DNA from: Lepeophtheirus salmonis
Lineage: Eukaryota > Arthropoda > Copepoda > Siphonostomatoida > Caligidae
Direction: 5' to 3'
Assembly: GCF_016086655.4 (NCBI RefSeq)
Contig: NC_052132.2
Coordinates: 18,788,805 to 18,852,804, forward strand
Length of the DNA: 64,000 bases
A program made the translations under genes and the position numbers. Shown in pieces: positions 11,001-23,058 of this stretch (position 1 is its first letter; each line of letters begins with the position of its first letter). The notes beneath the pieces were generated by a model, which worked only from the letters and a program-made list of their open reading frames with translations, did no database searches and was not told the DNA's origin.

Positions 11001-12574
11001 TTTGACAAATAAACCTAAATTTTAGAAGAATTGTCAAAAGTTGCACATGTATTTTGGTAATAATAATTATTATAATTTTTACGGCTTATCTTTTACCCCA
11101 TTGGAGTAAATTACCTTACCATTTTACACATAGAGTATTTTTACCAATAAGACATGGTACCTCACTTAATAAATGTTTTGAGTATTTTTACTTAAAGAAA
11201 AAGTGTTTCTACTTCAATTAATATTAAATAGAAAATTAATCATGTGTTGCTTATACATTTTTGGATTTTTTGCTTTGCCAAATAATTGAAAATTTGCAAA
11301 AATTGCAAAAATAAAATTAAGTTTGCAAAATTTTTACAAATTTTCTGGGTGTGGATCATATAATATCAGAGAGCATTTGATTGTTCCCGTTAAGCTGGTG
11401 TTGCTAAATCCGATCGTTGACCCAGAAAAAAAAACCGAAAATTGGGTTTTTTTATGAAGTAATTTTTTTTTTTTGCGAATTAGAAATATTCAAAAATTTC
11501 CCCAATCGCATATACCATTTAAAATAGTTTTTACTAAATACATTTATTCGTAAATATTATCCTTTATGTAAAATGATTAACCTCATAGATATTGGGATGA
11601 AACAGTAGAAATTGTCAATTTTTAATTTTACAAAATCTTCGAACGCCAATAATTCCAGATTTATATATGCTAAGTGAATCCTATTTAGGTGTCATTACAT
11701 TTCCATATATCATGGATTAAAACTTCATAAATTTTGTTTTGATCGGGTTCTTGGAACCGGATTTATTAAGGAAACCCCAAAACTCTTAAGATATTTGCAG
11801 AACCGTCCATACCTCATTTGTTAATCACCTGAGGTTCGGGAACAAAAAAATAATAGTTTGTAAATTAAATTTTGCATCTTTTTGAATAAAATAACCATAT
11901 CCGTACAACCTTTTATTAAGCCTTGAATTAAAGATAACCAAAAATTTAATAAATCCGAAGGGGTTTGCCTTGCTTTATTAGTACTATGATTATAGTTGAA
12001 ATTTGAAACCTGAAATATTGATTTTAGCGATTCAACATTGAAACAAAAGTTTAATTAGTTTATCCCTTTGATTTCAAAATGGTATGATTTGTCTGAATTG
12101 GATAATTGGAACCGGATTTAATTTGAAGTAAAATTATATTCACTATTTGGAAATTCCTAAATTTAACTTTAGCAAAAAAATTTTAAATAGAAGTTGTAGA
12201 AAAAAAAAATTTAGGTTAAAAGTATGTAAATAACATAAAAATTTGACAATTGCAATTTGCATAATATCAATAGCACCATTTCATTCATTTTCCCCCAAAA
12301 TTTTAGAAATTTACTAAATATGAACTCTAGAGAAAAAAATATTGTAACACAACTTGGTAATTATTAATTATGTGTTGTTTTTACATTTTTGGATCTTTTG
12401 TTTTGCAAAAAATTTTAAAATTTGCAAAAATTGCAAAAATAAAATTAAGTTTCCAAAAATTTTACAAATTTTCTGGGCCTGGATCATATAATATCGGAGA
12501 GCCTCTGATTGTTCCCGTTAAGCTGGTGTTGCTAAATCCGATCGTTGACCCGCAAAAAAAAAACGAAAATTGCG
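11001..12574. repeat. 1.57 kb repeat block, copy 1
   Basis: This block recurs in the same orientation at 21503-23058, with matching landmarks throughout and only scattered small changes (for example an insertion of ATGT and a ten-base difference near 11085). It contains one full roughly 1.12 kb tandem unit (about 11240-12363) and the start of a second (12364-12574). Apparent reading frames in it are not preserved between copies in a way that suggests selection. Confidence 0.9.
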
Positions 12575-12593
12575 GAAAATAGGAAAATTCACT

Positions 12594-13410
12594 AAAGGGA
12601 AATTCCTAAATTTAACTTTAGCAAAAAAATATTTTTATAGAAGTTGTAGAACATAAAATTTTGGGTAAAAAGTATGTAAATAACTTATAAATCTGGCAAT
12701 TGCAATTTGCATAATATCAATGCTATCATTTCATTCATTTTCCCTGCAAATTTTAGAAATTTACTAAATATTAACTTTAAAAAATGATGTTGAAACAAAA
12801 CTTGTTCATTTTAGTCTTTTGATTCCAAAATTGTAAAAAAACCTTCATATCCGTCGGATAGTTTCTTCTATAGAAGGTCCTAAAGTTCAAGGTGAAATCC
12901 AATTTTTGGAAAATAGGCTTCTGAGAGTAAAACATTATTTATAGAACCTGTAGGCCTACTTAAAATAAAGTGTCCCATTTTAAAAATTTGAAAATCTGTT
13001 AAGAAATTATGTGCTCATATGTTGATTTATAGGAAATATGCAAAAAGGGAAAAAATCTTGGACATATCTTTGTAACTCCAATAACTTTTCATACAATTGA
13101 TCGATTTTGATAAGTCTTAAAAATAAAAAACTCAAAAGAACATTGGTAACAATTATTATTTTATAAGAATTCCTATATTACCATTTTCGTCTTATCTAAA
13201 TGAATTTTGAACGGAAAAAAACAAGTTCTGAATTTCAATTTTAGAATAAACTTTGTAGGACACAAGGTGATTTACTAATTTCAAAAAGGTATTATACTTT
13301 TATCTTTTAATGAAAGGATCTGGAAAAAAATAGTTTTTTCAAATATTTTTGAAAATTTAAATTTTATTTTCGTGGGACAAATGTAAATTATTCAGCTGAT
13401 TCCGAATCAG
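12594..13410. repeat. diverged copy of the 15.2-16.2 kb repeat segment
   Basis: Landmarks such as the atgttgaaacaaaacttgtt stretch, the TCCGTCGGATAGTTTCTTC stretch and the closing TTCAGCTGATTC appear in the same order as at 15194-16240, but with more differences and deletions. It is an older relative of the same repeat. Confidence 0.8.
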
Positions 13411-14043
13411 TCCGTATCGTTTGTATCAGATCAGTATTTCTTCTCAAAATGTGGTATTCAAATTTAGGAAATATTTTAATCTCATATCTAAGACATATGC
13501 GCGCAGCCTTCCCTCTCCTCCTACGGGCGATGGTGGTGATAGTGGGAGTATCGTACCCACATAAGTGGTTAGTATATTTATTACATTTAATTATATCTCT
13601 TAACATGTATTTTTATTGTAGAGTACGAGGCCTATCACCAATTCTGATAGGACTCACCTATTTTAAGATTTTTTGGCCTGTCCCTTAATCGCAAGAAAGA
13701 GAATCATATTAATAAAAGAAACAAATAATTAAAATAATGTCTAGTTTATTGGTGAAGGGTGGAGGGAAATTATAAAAACTATGGGGAAAATAAGCATGCA
13801 TATTCATTATCTAAATACTTATATACATTTACTTTGCTAAATTAAATTTAAAAAAGTACTAAAAAACTATACATATATATATATAATCCGTTTCAGTCAA
13901 TAAAAAGTAATATAACATTATTAATACATTTAATTAATATAAATAGGTATATTTGTTATGGCAAGGAAGGCCTTAATAGTTGGTTGTAATGTTCTTCTTC
14001 GTATTCGATCTTATAAATTGAAGAAATCCTCATCTTTGTTCAA
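13411..14043. other. non-repeat interval within the mosaic
   Basis: A locally G+C-richer stretch at about 13500-13570 includes a GTGGG/CCCAC hairpin. Overlapping open frames exist on both strands, which argues against either being coding. No identity can be given. Confidence 0.4.
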
Positions 14044-14505
14044 GAATCGTTGTTTTTCTATTTGTATTACATAATAATAAGATGAATATTCAGAAAATAG
14101 CCTTTTAATCCCGGATTCCATGGAGATATCGCCAAGAGAAGGCCACTGTAGTAGGAGGATATGCTGATCTTCGTGTTTCAATGCATCGAACACAAAAAGT
14201 ATCATTGATACTTAAGGAATCGTTGTTTTTCTATTTATAGTACATAATAATTAGACGAATATTGAGGAAATAGCCTTTTAATCCGGGATTCCAAGGAGAT
14301 ATCGCCAAGGGAAGGCCACTGTAGTAGGAAGATATGCTGATCTTTGTGTTTCAATGTATCAAACACAAAAAGTATCATTGATACTCAAGGAATCGTTGTT
14401 TTTCTATTTGTAGTACATAATAATTAGACGAATATTGAGGAAATAGCCTTTTAATCCGGGATTCCATGGAGATATCGCCAAGGGAAGGCCACTGTTGTAA
14501 GATGA
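14044..14505. repeat. 173 bp tandem repeat, about 2.7 copies
   Basis: The landmark GAATCGTTGTTTTTCTATTT starts at 14044, 14217 and 14390, giving an exact 173 bp period. Each unit carries a CCTTTTAATCC..GGATTCC stretch and GATATCGCCAAG..GAAGGCCACTGT. The last unit is cut short after GGCCACTGT. Units two and three are more alike than either is to unit one. Confidence 0.93.
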
Positions 14506-14607
14506 TCTATTGATCTATGTATTCCATCACATATATCCTCAAAATTTTGCTCGGTTGTATTAGCATAGCTAAATTCCTATTTGTGGATTCACTGTTCTAT
14601 GTCGTCA

Positions 14608-14692
14608 CGTTTATTATTTATTAAAACATATAGGTTCGTGCAAATACATAGTTCATCGGTGACGTCATAAGACGGCATAAATAATTTATATT
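14608..14692. repeat. half copy of the TGACGTCA hairpin
   Basis: This stretch carries the loop and one arm (TATAGGTTCGTGCAAATACA, then GTTCATCGGTGACGTCATAA) of the hairpin found complete at 25.1, 27.1, 27.6 and 28.2 kb. The opposing arm is replaced by unrelated sequence, so it cannot fold. It is continuous with the flanking sequence that follows the complete hairpins. Confidence 0.85.
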
Positions 14693-14899
14693 TTTTTTAA
14701 ATAACACTTTTGCAAAAATTTATTTTATGAAAAGTTGTGTGAAATTAGTTGCAGATTTCAAAACTGTGTTAAACATTCAAATATGCCCATTATTTTTTGA
14801 GTTAAGAGTGCAAACATTGATTTTTGTAATAATATTTGCGGAATCATCGATATCTCATTTAATAATCATCTGAGCGTCCAAAACTAATGTACAAATTAG

Positions 14900-17800
14900 T
14901 TTTAAAATTAAATTATGCATCTTTTTGCATAAAATAACTATATCTCTACAACTTCTTATTAAGCCTCAAATTAAAGATAACCGAAAATTTAATAAATCCA
15001 TAGGGGTTTGCCTTGCTTTATTAGTACTATGATTATAGTTGAAATTTGAAACCTGAAATATTGATTTTAGCGATTCAACATTGAAACAAAAGTTTAGTTA
15101 GTTTATCCTTTTGATTTCAAAATGGTATGATTTGTCTGGATCGGATAATTGGAACCGGATTTAATTTGAAGTAAAATTATAATCAGTATTTGGAAATTCC
15201 TAAATTTAACTTTAGCAAAGAAATATTGTAATAGAAGTTGTAGAACATAAAATTTTGAGCAAAAAGTATTTAAATACCTTATAAATCTGACAATTGCAAT
15301 TTGCATAATATCAATAGCATCATTTCATTCATTATCCCGCCAAATTTTAAAAATTTGCTAAATATTAACTTTAGAAAAATGATGTTGAAACAAAACTTGT
15401 TCATTTTAGTCTTTTGATTCCAAAACTGTAAAAAACGTTCATATCCGTCGGATAGTTTCTTCTATAGAAGGTCGTAAAGTTCAGGGTCAAACCCACTTTT
15501 TCGAAAATAGGCCTCCGAGAATAAAATATCATTTATAAAACTTGTAGGCCTTCTTAAAAAGAGTGCCCCCTTTAAAAAATTTGAAAATTGGTTTAAAATT
15601 ACCTGTCCAAATGTGGATTTATATGAAATTATAAAAAAATGAAGATAATCTTAGAATATCTTTGTATCGCCAATAACTTTTGATTCAATGGTCCGATTTT
15701 TATAATTTTTAAATATAAAAACTTGCAAGAAAATTTACAACAAAGTCAATTTTATAAAATTCCCTGTACAACTTCTTTTTGCAACCCTTATTTAGTAAAC
15801 TCTAATTTTAAGAAACTTAATGAACTAGATGTTAATATATAGACTAAATACATAATATAACAAGTAGGTACTTATTGGGGAGAAATATGAAAAATTAAAA
15901 CTATGTATATTAACTTTAGCATATATGCATTGAAATACAAAGTTGTTTAGTTTAGTCTCGTGAGTTCAAAAATATAAAATTTGTACGGATCAATCCGGTG
16001 GATCCGAAAATATAAAGATATGAATTTTGAACGGAAAAATAAAAATTCTTAATTTCAACTTTAGAATAAACTTTGTAACACAAAAGATGATCAAATTTAT
16101 TTGATGATTTCAAAAAGGTATTATACCGTCATATTGGATAATATGATTTGGTAAAAAATTGGGTTTTTCAAAAAAATTTCAAATTTCAAATTTAATTTTG
16201 GTAATATTAAATGTAGGCATTGTTCAGCTGATTCTAACAAGGTGCAACATGTTCATATTAGACGGATAGTTTCTTTTATAGAAGATGCTAAAGTTAAATG
16301 TAAAATTTCTTATATTGGAAAATAGGCTTCTGAGAATATAAATGTATAAATAGAACTTGTAGGTCTAATTAAAAAAGAGTTTCCTCATTTCACAACTTTG
16401 AAAATCGGTTAATAATAACCTGACCAAATCTTGATTTATATCTTTGTAGCTCCAATAACTTTTGATACAATTACCTGATTTTAATTGTTTAAAATAATAA
16501 AAAACTCGCCATCAAATTTACAACAATTTTTATTTTATAAAATTTTCTGTACAACTATTTTTAACAGACAATATTGGCTATTAAAAAATCTCATTGGAAA
16601 ATATTCAGCCAACATTCAGCCCAAATTCTGCCCGTATATAAATTTTTGGGTTATTATGAGGGAGAATACCTTTTATTATCTATGGAGGTAGTCCAAACTT
16701 CAACCCGGAGTATCTCAGCAATGGTTGGGTGGATTTTCACCGGACTAAGTTCATTAGGTTACTTAGAGCAACCCCTAGCAGCTGTTTAAAGTTGACCGGA
16801 ATTTTTTCGAGACTGCCGGAAGGGCGATAATACTTTGACCCTTGAGATACTTTTTTCGAGATAATAATATTTACTTCCGTGATAATTCGGTGAAAAATGG
16901 GAATCTTCGAATGAAATTTAAATATATGGGTCAATATAGAAAGAGCTTTATATATTTATAAAACACAAATGTAAAATTGTTAATCGAAAAATCGAAAAAA
17001 ATCGAAAATAAAAATTAATGTATTAAAACCTTCATAAGTCATTTAAATTTAAAAAAAAATGAAATATTTTTTGATAATCCTCTACATATTTTTAATGCCT
17101 ATAATATATATTCATTGCTCAACTCTCTCAACCTATTCCTTCTTGACAAAAAATAGCCTATTGAAAAATCTTTGTACCTAAATAACTTTTGTGATTACCG
17201 TGCTAACTGAACTAAACTTGCTACTAATGGAGATCCTTATAAGAGGTACCGTATTTTGGAATTATATATAATATTATATGGCCAAACAAAAAAGTTATTC
17301 ATCTATTTAAAATGACTAAATTTCTAAGCTTAATATATCCGAATTCTGATTAATAAAGCTAAATTTTAGCAAATAGAGAAAAGTTACATAATGATCTTGA
17401 CAATATATTTTGATTTCATAAGTTAACCCTATCTTTTGTTGATTTAGAGTCATAAATATTTGCAATTGAAGCCTCCTTTTTTTTAATAAGTAAATAGACT
17501 ACTGTTGACGATTGATTTGAAATTTAAAAAAAGTTTAAATATAAGAACCACTTAGTTTTGAAATTACTATTGAAATACATCCCCATTAAAAAAATTTTAT
17601 TTCTCCAAAAAATGTTTATTTACTATCTGAAATATTTATTCTGTAATATATACTAGGAAGAAGGAGTAAATCCCAAAATGAATAAATAACTTATATATAA
17701 TATATAAATATCTATATATTGTATTTCTGGTATTTTTGTATATTTCTCTTATTTTCCGATATAATTTTTTTCGAAAGCACTTCCGTCTAATGACAAATGA

Positions 17801-18605
17801 AAGACAACCCAAGAAATTCGATTCAATACAACTAGATACATAACAAGTTCAATAATAAATATTTAAAAACATTTTAATTTGAACAAGTCTATTGTTATCA
17901 ATTTTTTTTTTAATTTAGTAACTTTCTAAAGTTATTAAAACTAGAATCATTAAATCCCCTATATCTCAGGTAATAATGAACCGATTCTTAAAAAAATTTA
18001 AATGCATTCTTATAATGACCAAACACAGTTTTTTTATTATAACAACATTGTCCTATGGATTCTCCTTGATTTATTGACGCACTAAATTTCAGAATTTTTT
18101 TTTTTTGTCTTTGGGGTTATTTACCAAAGTAATTGACGGAAGTAAAATCATCAATTTGGCACGGTTTACATAATAACCCCCTTCAATATCTCTGGACTGG
18201 ATAGTATTAAAAACTCGAAACATACCTCGTTGGAAAGCTGAGGATAAGGCAAACTTACGTTTTGACCTTCACTTTAATCTGATCACGTGTCTCGGAGTTA
18301 TTTAGCCAGATGTGCAGATGTAACACAGGTCGACTTGGCCAAAAACAATATTTTGGGCCATTTGGCCAACTTGGCATCAAGATATCCCAAATTTGACGGA
18401 ATTATTAGATTCCTCATCCAAAGCTGGAGGATATGTATTATTACGTTTTTCCAGATTGTATCCGGTTCGGACTTTTAGGTGACTTATGAAATATTTATTG
18501 AATATATGAAAAAAAATATAGTAAAGTGTCTTCTCTGAAAAAAACTTTTTTTTTTGGCATAAAATTTCGCTAAAAATGGTACCAATCGATCAGAAATTTT
18601 AACAA
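14900..18605. repeat. segmental duplication, copy 1 (3.7 kb)
   Basis: This segment is repeated in direct orientation at 29575-33497. The offset is about 14,664 bases for most of its length, and the sequence is nearly identical by eye. Differences are mostly single bases and short A/T-run changes. Copy 1 lacks about 230 bases near 18118 that copy 2 carries at 32785-33015. No protein is recognised; the open frames shared by both copies are explained by the duplication. Confidence 0.95.
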
Positions 18606-18751
18606 TGATATTGTATCGAATGTATTTTTTTGTTAAATCCCTTACTTCTACAGCGAGATTTACGTTGTGCCCGATTTATTGCGAAAATAGACAGAAAAGA
18701 AAAAAATTACCTATGTAAAGCAGAAAATTCTGCTAATATCTTATTTTTTAA
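18604..18751 (-). repeat. tRNA-Ser-associated 3' tail repeat, inverted copy
   Basis: The minus strand matches 51992-52137, the sequence immediately 3' of the tRNA-Ser remnant at 51.9 kb. Here it is separated from its tRNA part (19123-19171) by about 370 unrelated bases. Confidence 0.85.
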
Positions 18752-19122
18752 ATTCTATATAAGTTTTTATATAATAATGCTAAATGTTTGTAAAGTACTT
18801 TGTACATTTGGAGCAAAGAAATCAAAATTTTACATTCTTTGTTATTACCTCTTTGTATTTTGAAAAATAGACTTATTAACATTTTTCTTTTATACAATAA
18901 CTTCAAATCGAACCATTGTTCAAGAGTACTTAATTATAAATTCGATGCAAGTAATTTTTTACCATGTACTATTCAAACAGAAACAACAATGGCTACAATA
19001 AGTTTAACTCTGCATTTCCTTTTTGGTCAGCCCAGATATCTAAATCCAGCAATTCTCCCATCCATAAAAAATGTCTATAAATCCCTTTTAAGTGTAAAGC
19101 AAGACTTAAATCAAACTCGTCC
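18752..19122. other. sequence inserted between tRNA remnant and its tail
   Basis: This interval interrupts the tRNA-Ser/tail unit seen contiguously at 51.9-52.1 kb. I see no transposon ends or coding motif in it. Confidence 0.5.
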
Positions 19123-19171
19123 CGCTCCCAGAGGGAATCTGATTTCTAGTCAGACGCCTTAACCACTCGGC
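19123..19171 (-). pseudogene. tRNA-Ser(AGA) remnant, middle part
   Basis: On the minus strand, GCCGAGTGGTTAAGGCG is followed by the anticodon arm (TCTGA CT-AGA-AA TCAGA) and the long variable arm (TTCCCTCTGGGAGCG). Anticodon AGA and the long variable arm identify tRNA-Ser. The 5' acceptor strand and the entire T arm with the B box are missing, so it cannot be a functional tRNA. Confidence 0.85.
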
Positions 19172-19574
19172 TTCGAAATCGTGTATTACATTTGCACTGC
19201 GCGGCCCCTAGGGCCGAACCTAACGAACCGTTTCGACTAAAAAAAAAACTCCAAATTTGCCCCACCGAGTTCTAGATTTGTGCCAAATTTTAGGACCCTG
19301 TGAACAAACCTACCCCATGTTATACCCGAATAACATCAATTTTTGCACATGTATTACATATGTAATACATTTTATGAAGCGACCTGGTTAAGGCATGAGG
19401 TGCGTTACCTCCCTCAAAAAAATCCGTTTTTTTTTCAATTTTTAGTCGCCTTGGCCAAAATGTATAACACTAATTTTGATGAAAAATAAATGTAATACAT
19501 TTTGGTTAAGGTATTCCAGTTTCGACCATTTGTCATTGTATCCTTGACAAATGCTTGACTAATGCTATGGAGTC
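19172..19574. other. repeat-related spacer
   Basis: This interval has two GTAATACATTTT stretches near GGTTAAGG (about 19370-19415 and 19490-19510). These echo a motif in the 381 bp tRNA-Ser-containing repeat at 33.7 and 51.6 kb. It is too diverged to place with certainty. Confidence 0.4.
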
Positions 19575-20022
19575 TCGAAACTTAAGTCGGATAATCTCAA
19601 CAACCAGAAGAGATAGAAGGATGGGATTTTCTTTCCTCGAATCTCCAGGATCTTCTCAATATACTTATAGCATTCATTTGGGGCTAACGGCGGATTTGAG
19701 GGACCCCAAATTTATAGGGCGATTTATGGGTTTTTTTTGGCAGAGGAAGAGATAAATTCTTAAAATATATACGGCCCATATTCTGCCCTGTTTTACCCCA
19801 AAACTTAAGTAGGGTTATCTCAACAACCAGAAGAGATAGAAGGATGGGATTTTCTTTCCTCGAATCTCCAGGATCTTCTCAATATACTTATAGCATTCAT
19901 TTGGGGCTAACGGCGGATTTGAGGGACCCCAAATTTATGGGGCGATTTATGGGTTTTTTTTGGCAGAGGAAGATATAAATTCTTAAAATATATACGGCGC
20001 ATATTCTACCCTGTTTTACCCC
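19575..20022. repeat. 223 bp tandem repeat, two copies
   Basis: CAACCAGAAGAGATAGAAGG recurs at 19601 and 19824, a period of 223 bp. The two units are nearly identical, including a T run before GGCAGAGGAAGA and the phrase CATATTCTGCCCTG or CATATTCTACCCTG. The start of a third unit merges into the next, larger repeat. Confidence 0.92.
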
Positions 20023-20029
20023 AAAACTT

Positions 20030-21500
20030 AAGTAGGGTTATCTCAGCACTGGGTGGACGGATTTTGGCCCAACCAGGATCATTGGCGGCCTTTGGACAAG
20101 GCCTAGCCGAGGCCAAAAGTATACCCCAATAGTTTCGAGACTACCGGAAGAGCAATGCAACTTGGCCCATGTGGATTCACTTTTCGAGAAAAAAAGTTTG
20201 AAACACGATTCAACGGTTCAAAATTCGAATATTCGAGGAATATCCGAGAATCCATATGTTTACATCATTCCCTACAAATTCTATTTGTAAAAAAAATCGA
20301 ATTGTTTTTCAAAAAATCGAAAAAAATTGATAAAACATTTTAAAAATTTAAAACCTAAATAACTCATTCAAAAATTTAAAAAACTCAAATTTTTTTTTTA
20401 AATTTGATGTATCTTTGTTAGGTCTATAAGAAATTTTCCATGTTTAACTCTCTCAACCTATTTCTTCTAGTCGTAAAATCCATCATTGAAAAATTTTTGA
20501 AGTCAAATAACTTCTGTAATAACAAAGCTACTAAACCCAAAATTGCTACACAAGTATACCACAATAACAACAATTGAATTCTCGAATTATAAATTTTTAT
20601 CTTTTGAAACAAAGAAGTTAGAAGTGTTTTAAAGTTGACTAAAGTTTAACAGTTTATATATCTGAATTTAAACTAATAAACCTAAATTTTAGAATAATTT
20701 TCAAAAGTTGCATCTGTATTTTGGTAATAATAAATATTCAAAAAATTTTGATCTAACTTTTATACAATTAGATTAAATGACCTTACCATTTAACACATAG
20801 AGTATTTTAAAATTTAGAAATTATACTTTGTACCTCACTTGATCAAATCTCAAACATTCAGTTAGGGTTATCTCACTACTGGATGGACGGCTTTTACCCA
20901 GACCAGGATCATTGGCGGCCTTTTGAAAAGGCCTAACCTAGGCCAAATATATACCCAAATAGTTTCGAGATTGCCGGAAGGACAATACTACTTGGCCCAT
21001 AAGGTTTCTACTTTCATAAAAAAAAGTTTGAAACACGATTCAACGGTCAAAACATTGAATATTCAAGAAATATCCGAGAATCCATATGCTTACATCATTC
21101 CCTACAAATTCTATATGTAAAAAAAATCGAATTGTTTTTTAAAAAATCGAAAAATAGCGATAAAAAGTTTTAAAAATTTAAAACCTGAATAACTCATTCA
21201 AAAAATAAGAATTTTTTTTTTTTTTTTGTTTTTTTAAATCTGTTGTATTTTGCTTAGCTTTATAAGAAATTTTTTATGTTTAACTCTCTCAACCTATTTC
21301 TTTTAGTCGTTAAATACATTATTGAAAAAATTTTGAACTCGAATAACTTCTATAATAATAAAGTTAGTAGACTCAAAATTGCTACAAAAGTAAACCATCA
21401 TACACAAAATAAAATTCTCGAACTATATTATTTTATCTACTTAAACAAAGTAGTTATAAGGGTTTTAAAATTGACTAAAGTTTTAGAGTTCATATATTGG
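20030..21500. repeat. about 830 bp tandem repeat, two diverged copies
   Basis: AGGATCATTGGCGGCC occurs at about 20075 and 20905, with shared flanks (GTTTCGAGA..GCCGGAAG, TTTGAAACACGATTCAACGG, TCTCTCAACCTATTTCTT). A more distant relative of the same unit is embedded in the segmental duplication near 16700-17400 (TCTCAGCAATGGTTGGGTGG, GACTGCCGGAAGGGCG). Confidence 0.85.
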
Positions 21501-21502
21501 AA

Positions 21503-23058
21503 TTTTGACAAATAAACCTAAATTTTAGAAGAATTGTCAAAAGTTGCACATATTTTGGTAATAATAATTATTATAATATCTTTTACCCCATTGGAGTAAA
21601 TTACCTTACCATTTTACACATAGAGTATTTTTACCAATAAGACATGGTACCTCACTTAATAAATGTTTTGAGTATTTTTACTTAAAGAAAAAGTGTTTCT
21701 ACTTCAATTAATATTAAATAGAAAATTAATCATGTGTTGCTTAGACATTTTTGGATTTTTGCTTTGCCAAATAATTGAAAATTTGCAAAAATTGCAAAAA
21801 TAAAATTAAGTTTGCAAAATTTTTACAAATTTTCTGGGTGTGGATCATATAATATCAGAGAGCATTTGATTGTTCCCGTTAAGCTGGTGTTGCTAAATCC
21901 GATCGTTGACCCAGAAAAAAAAACCGAAAATTGGGTTTTTTTATGAAGTAATTTTTTTTTTTTGCGAATTAGAAATATTCAAAAATTTCACCAATCGCAT
22001 ATACCATTTAAAATAGTTTTTACTAAATACATTTATTCGTAAATATTATCCTTTGTAAAATGATTAACCTCATAGATATTGGGATGAAACAGTAGAAATT
22101 GTCAATTTTTAATTTTACAAAATCTTCGAACGCCAATAATTCCAGATTTATATATGCTAAGTGAATCCTATTTAGGTGTCATTACATTCTCCATATATCA
22201 TGGATTAAAACTTCATAAATTTTGTTTTGATCGGGTTCTTGGAACCGGATTTATTAAGGAAACCCCAAAACTCTTAAGATATTTGCAGATCCGTCCATAC
22301 CTCATTTGTTAATCACCTGAGGTTCGGGAACAAGAACCATAATAGTTTGTAAATTAAATTTTGCATCTTTTTGAATCAAATAACTATATCCGTACAACCT
22401 TTTATTAAGCTTTGAATTAAAGATAACCAAAAATTTAATAAATCCGAAGGGGTTTGCCTTTCTTTATTAGTACTATGATTATAGTTGAAATTTGAAACCT
22501 GAAATATTGATTTTAGCGATTCAACATTGAAACAAAAGTTTAATTAGTTTATCCCTTTGATTTCAAAATGGTATGATTTGTCTGAATTGGATAATTGGAA
22601 CCGGATTTAATTTGAAGTAAAATTATATTCACTATTTGGAAATTCCTAAATTTAACTTTAGGAAAAAAATTTTTAAATAGAAGTTGTAGAAAAAAAAATT
22701 TAGGTTAAAAGTATGTAAATAACATAAAAATTTGACTATTGCAATTTGCATAATATCAATAAGACCATTTCATTCATTTTCCCCCAAAATTTTTGAAATT
22801 TACTAAATATTAACTCTAGAAAAAAATATTGTTACACAACTTGGTAATTATTAATTATGTATTGTTTTTACATTTTTTGATCTTTTGTTTTGCGAAAAAT
22901 TTTAAAAATTGCAAAAATAAAATTAAGTTTGCAAAATTTTTACAAATTTTCTGGGCCTGGATCATATAATATCGGAGAGCTTCTGATTGTTTCCGTTAAG
23001 CTGGTGTTGCTAAATCCGATCGTTGACCCGCAAAAAAAAAACCGAAAATTGCGTTGTT
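21503..23058. repeat. 1.57 kb repeat block, copy 2
   Basis: Direct-orientation copy of 11001-12574, about 10.5 kb away. Unlike copy 1, its tandem array continues beyond the block into further units. Confidence 0.9.

Noticed and set aside
13388..13688. Overlapping frames on both strands at 13.4-13.7 kb
   Set aside because: Neither has family features, and both exploit the same locally G+C-richer stretch.
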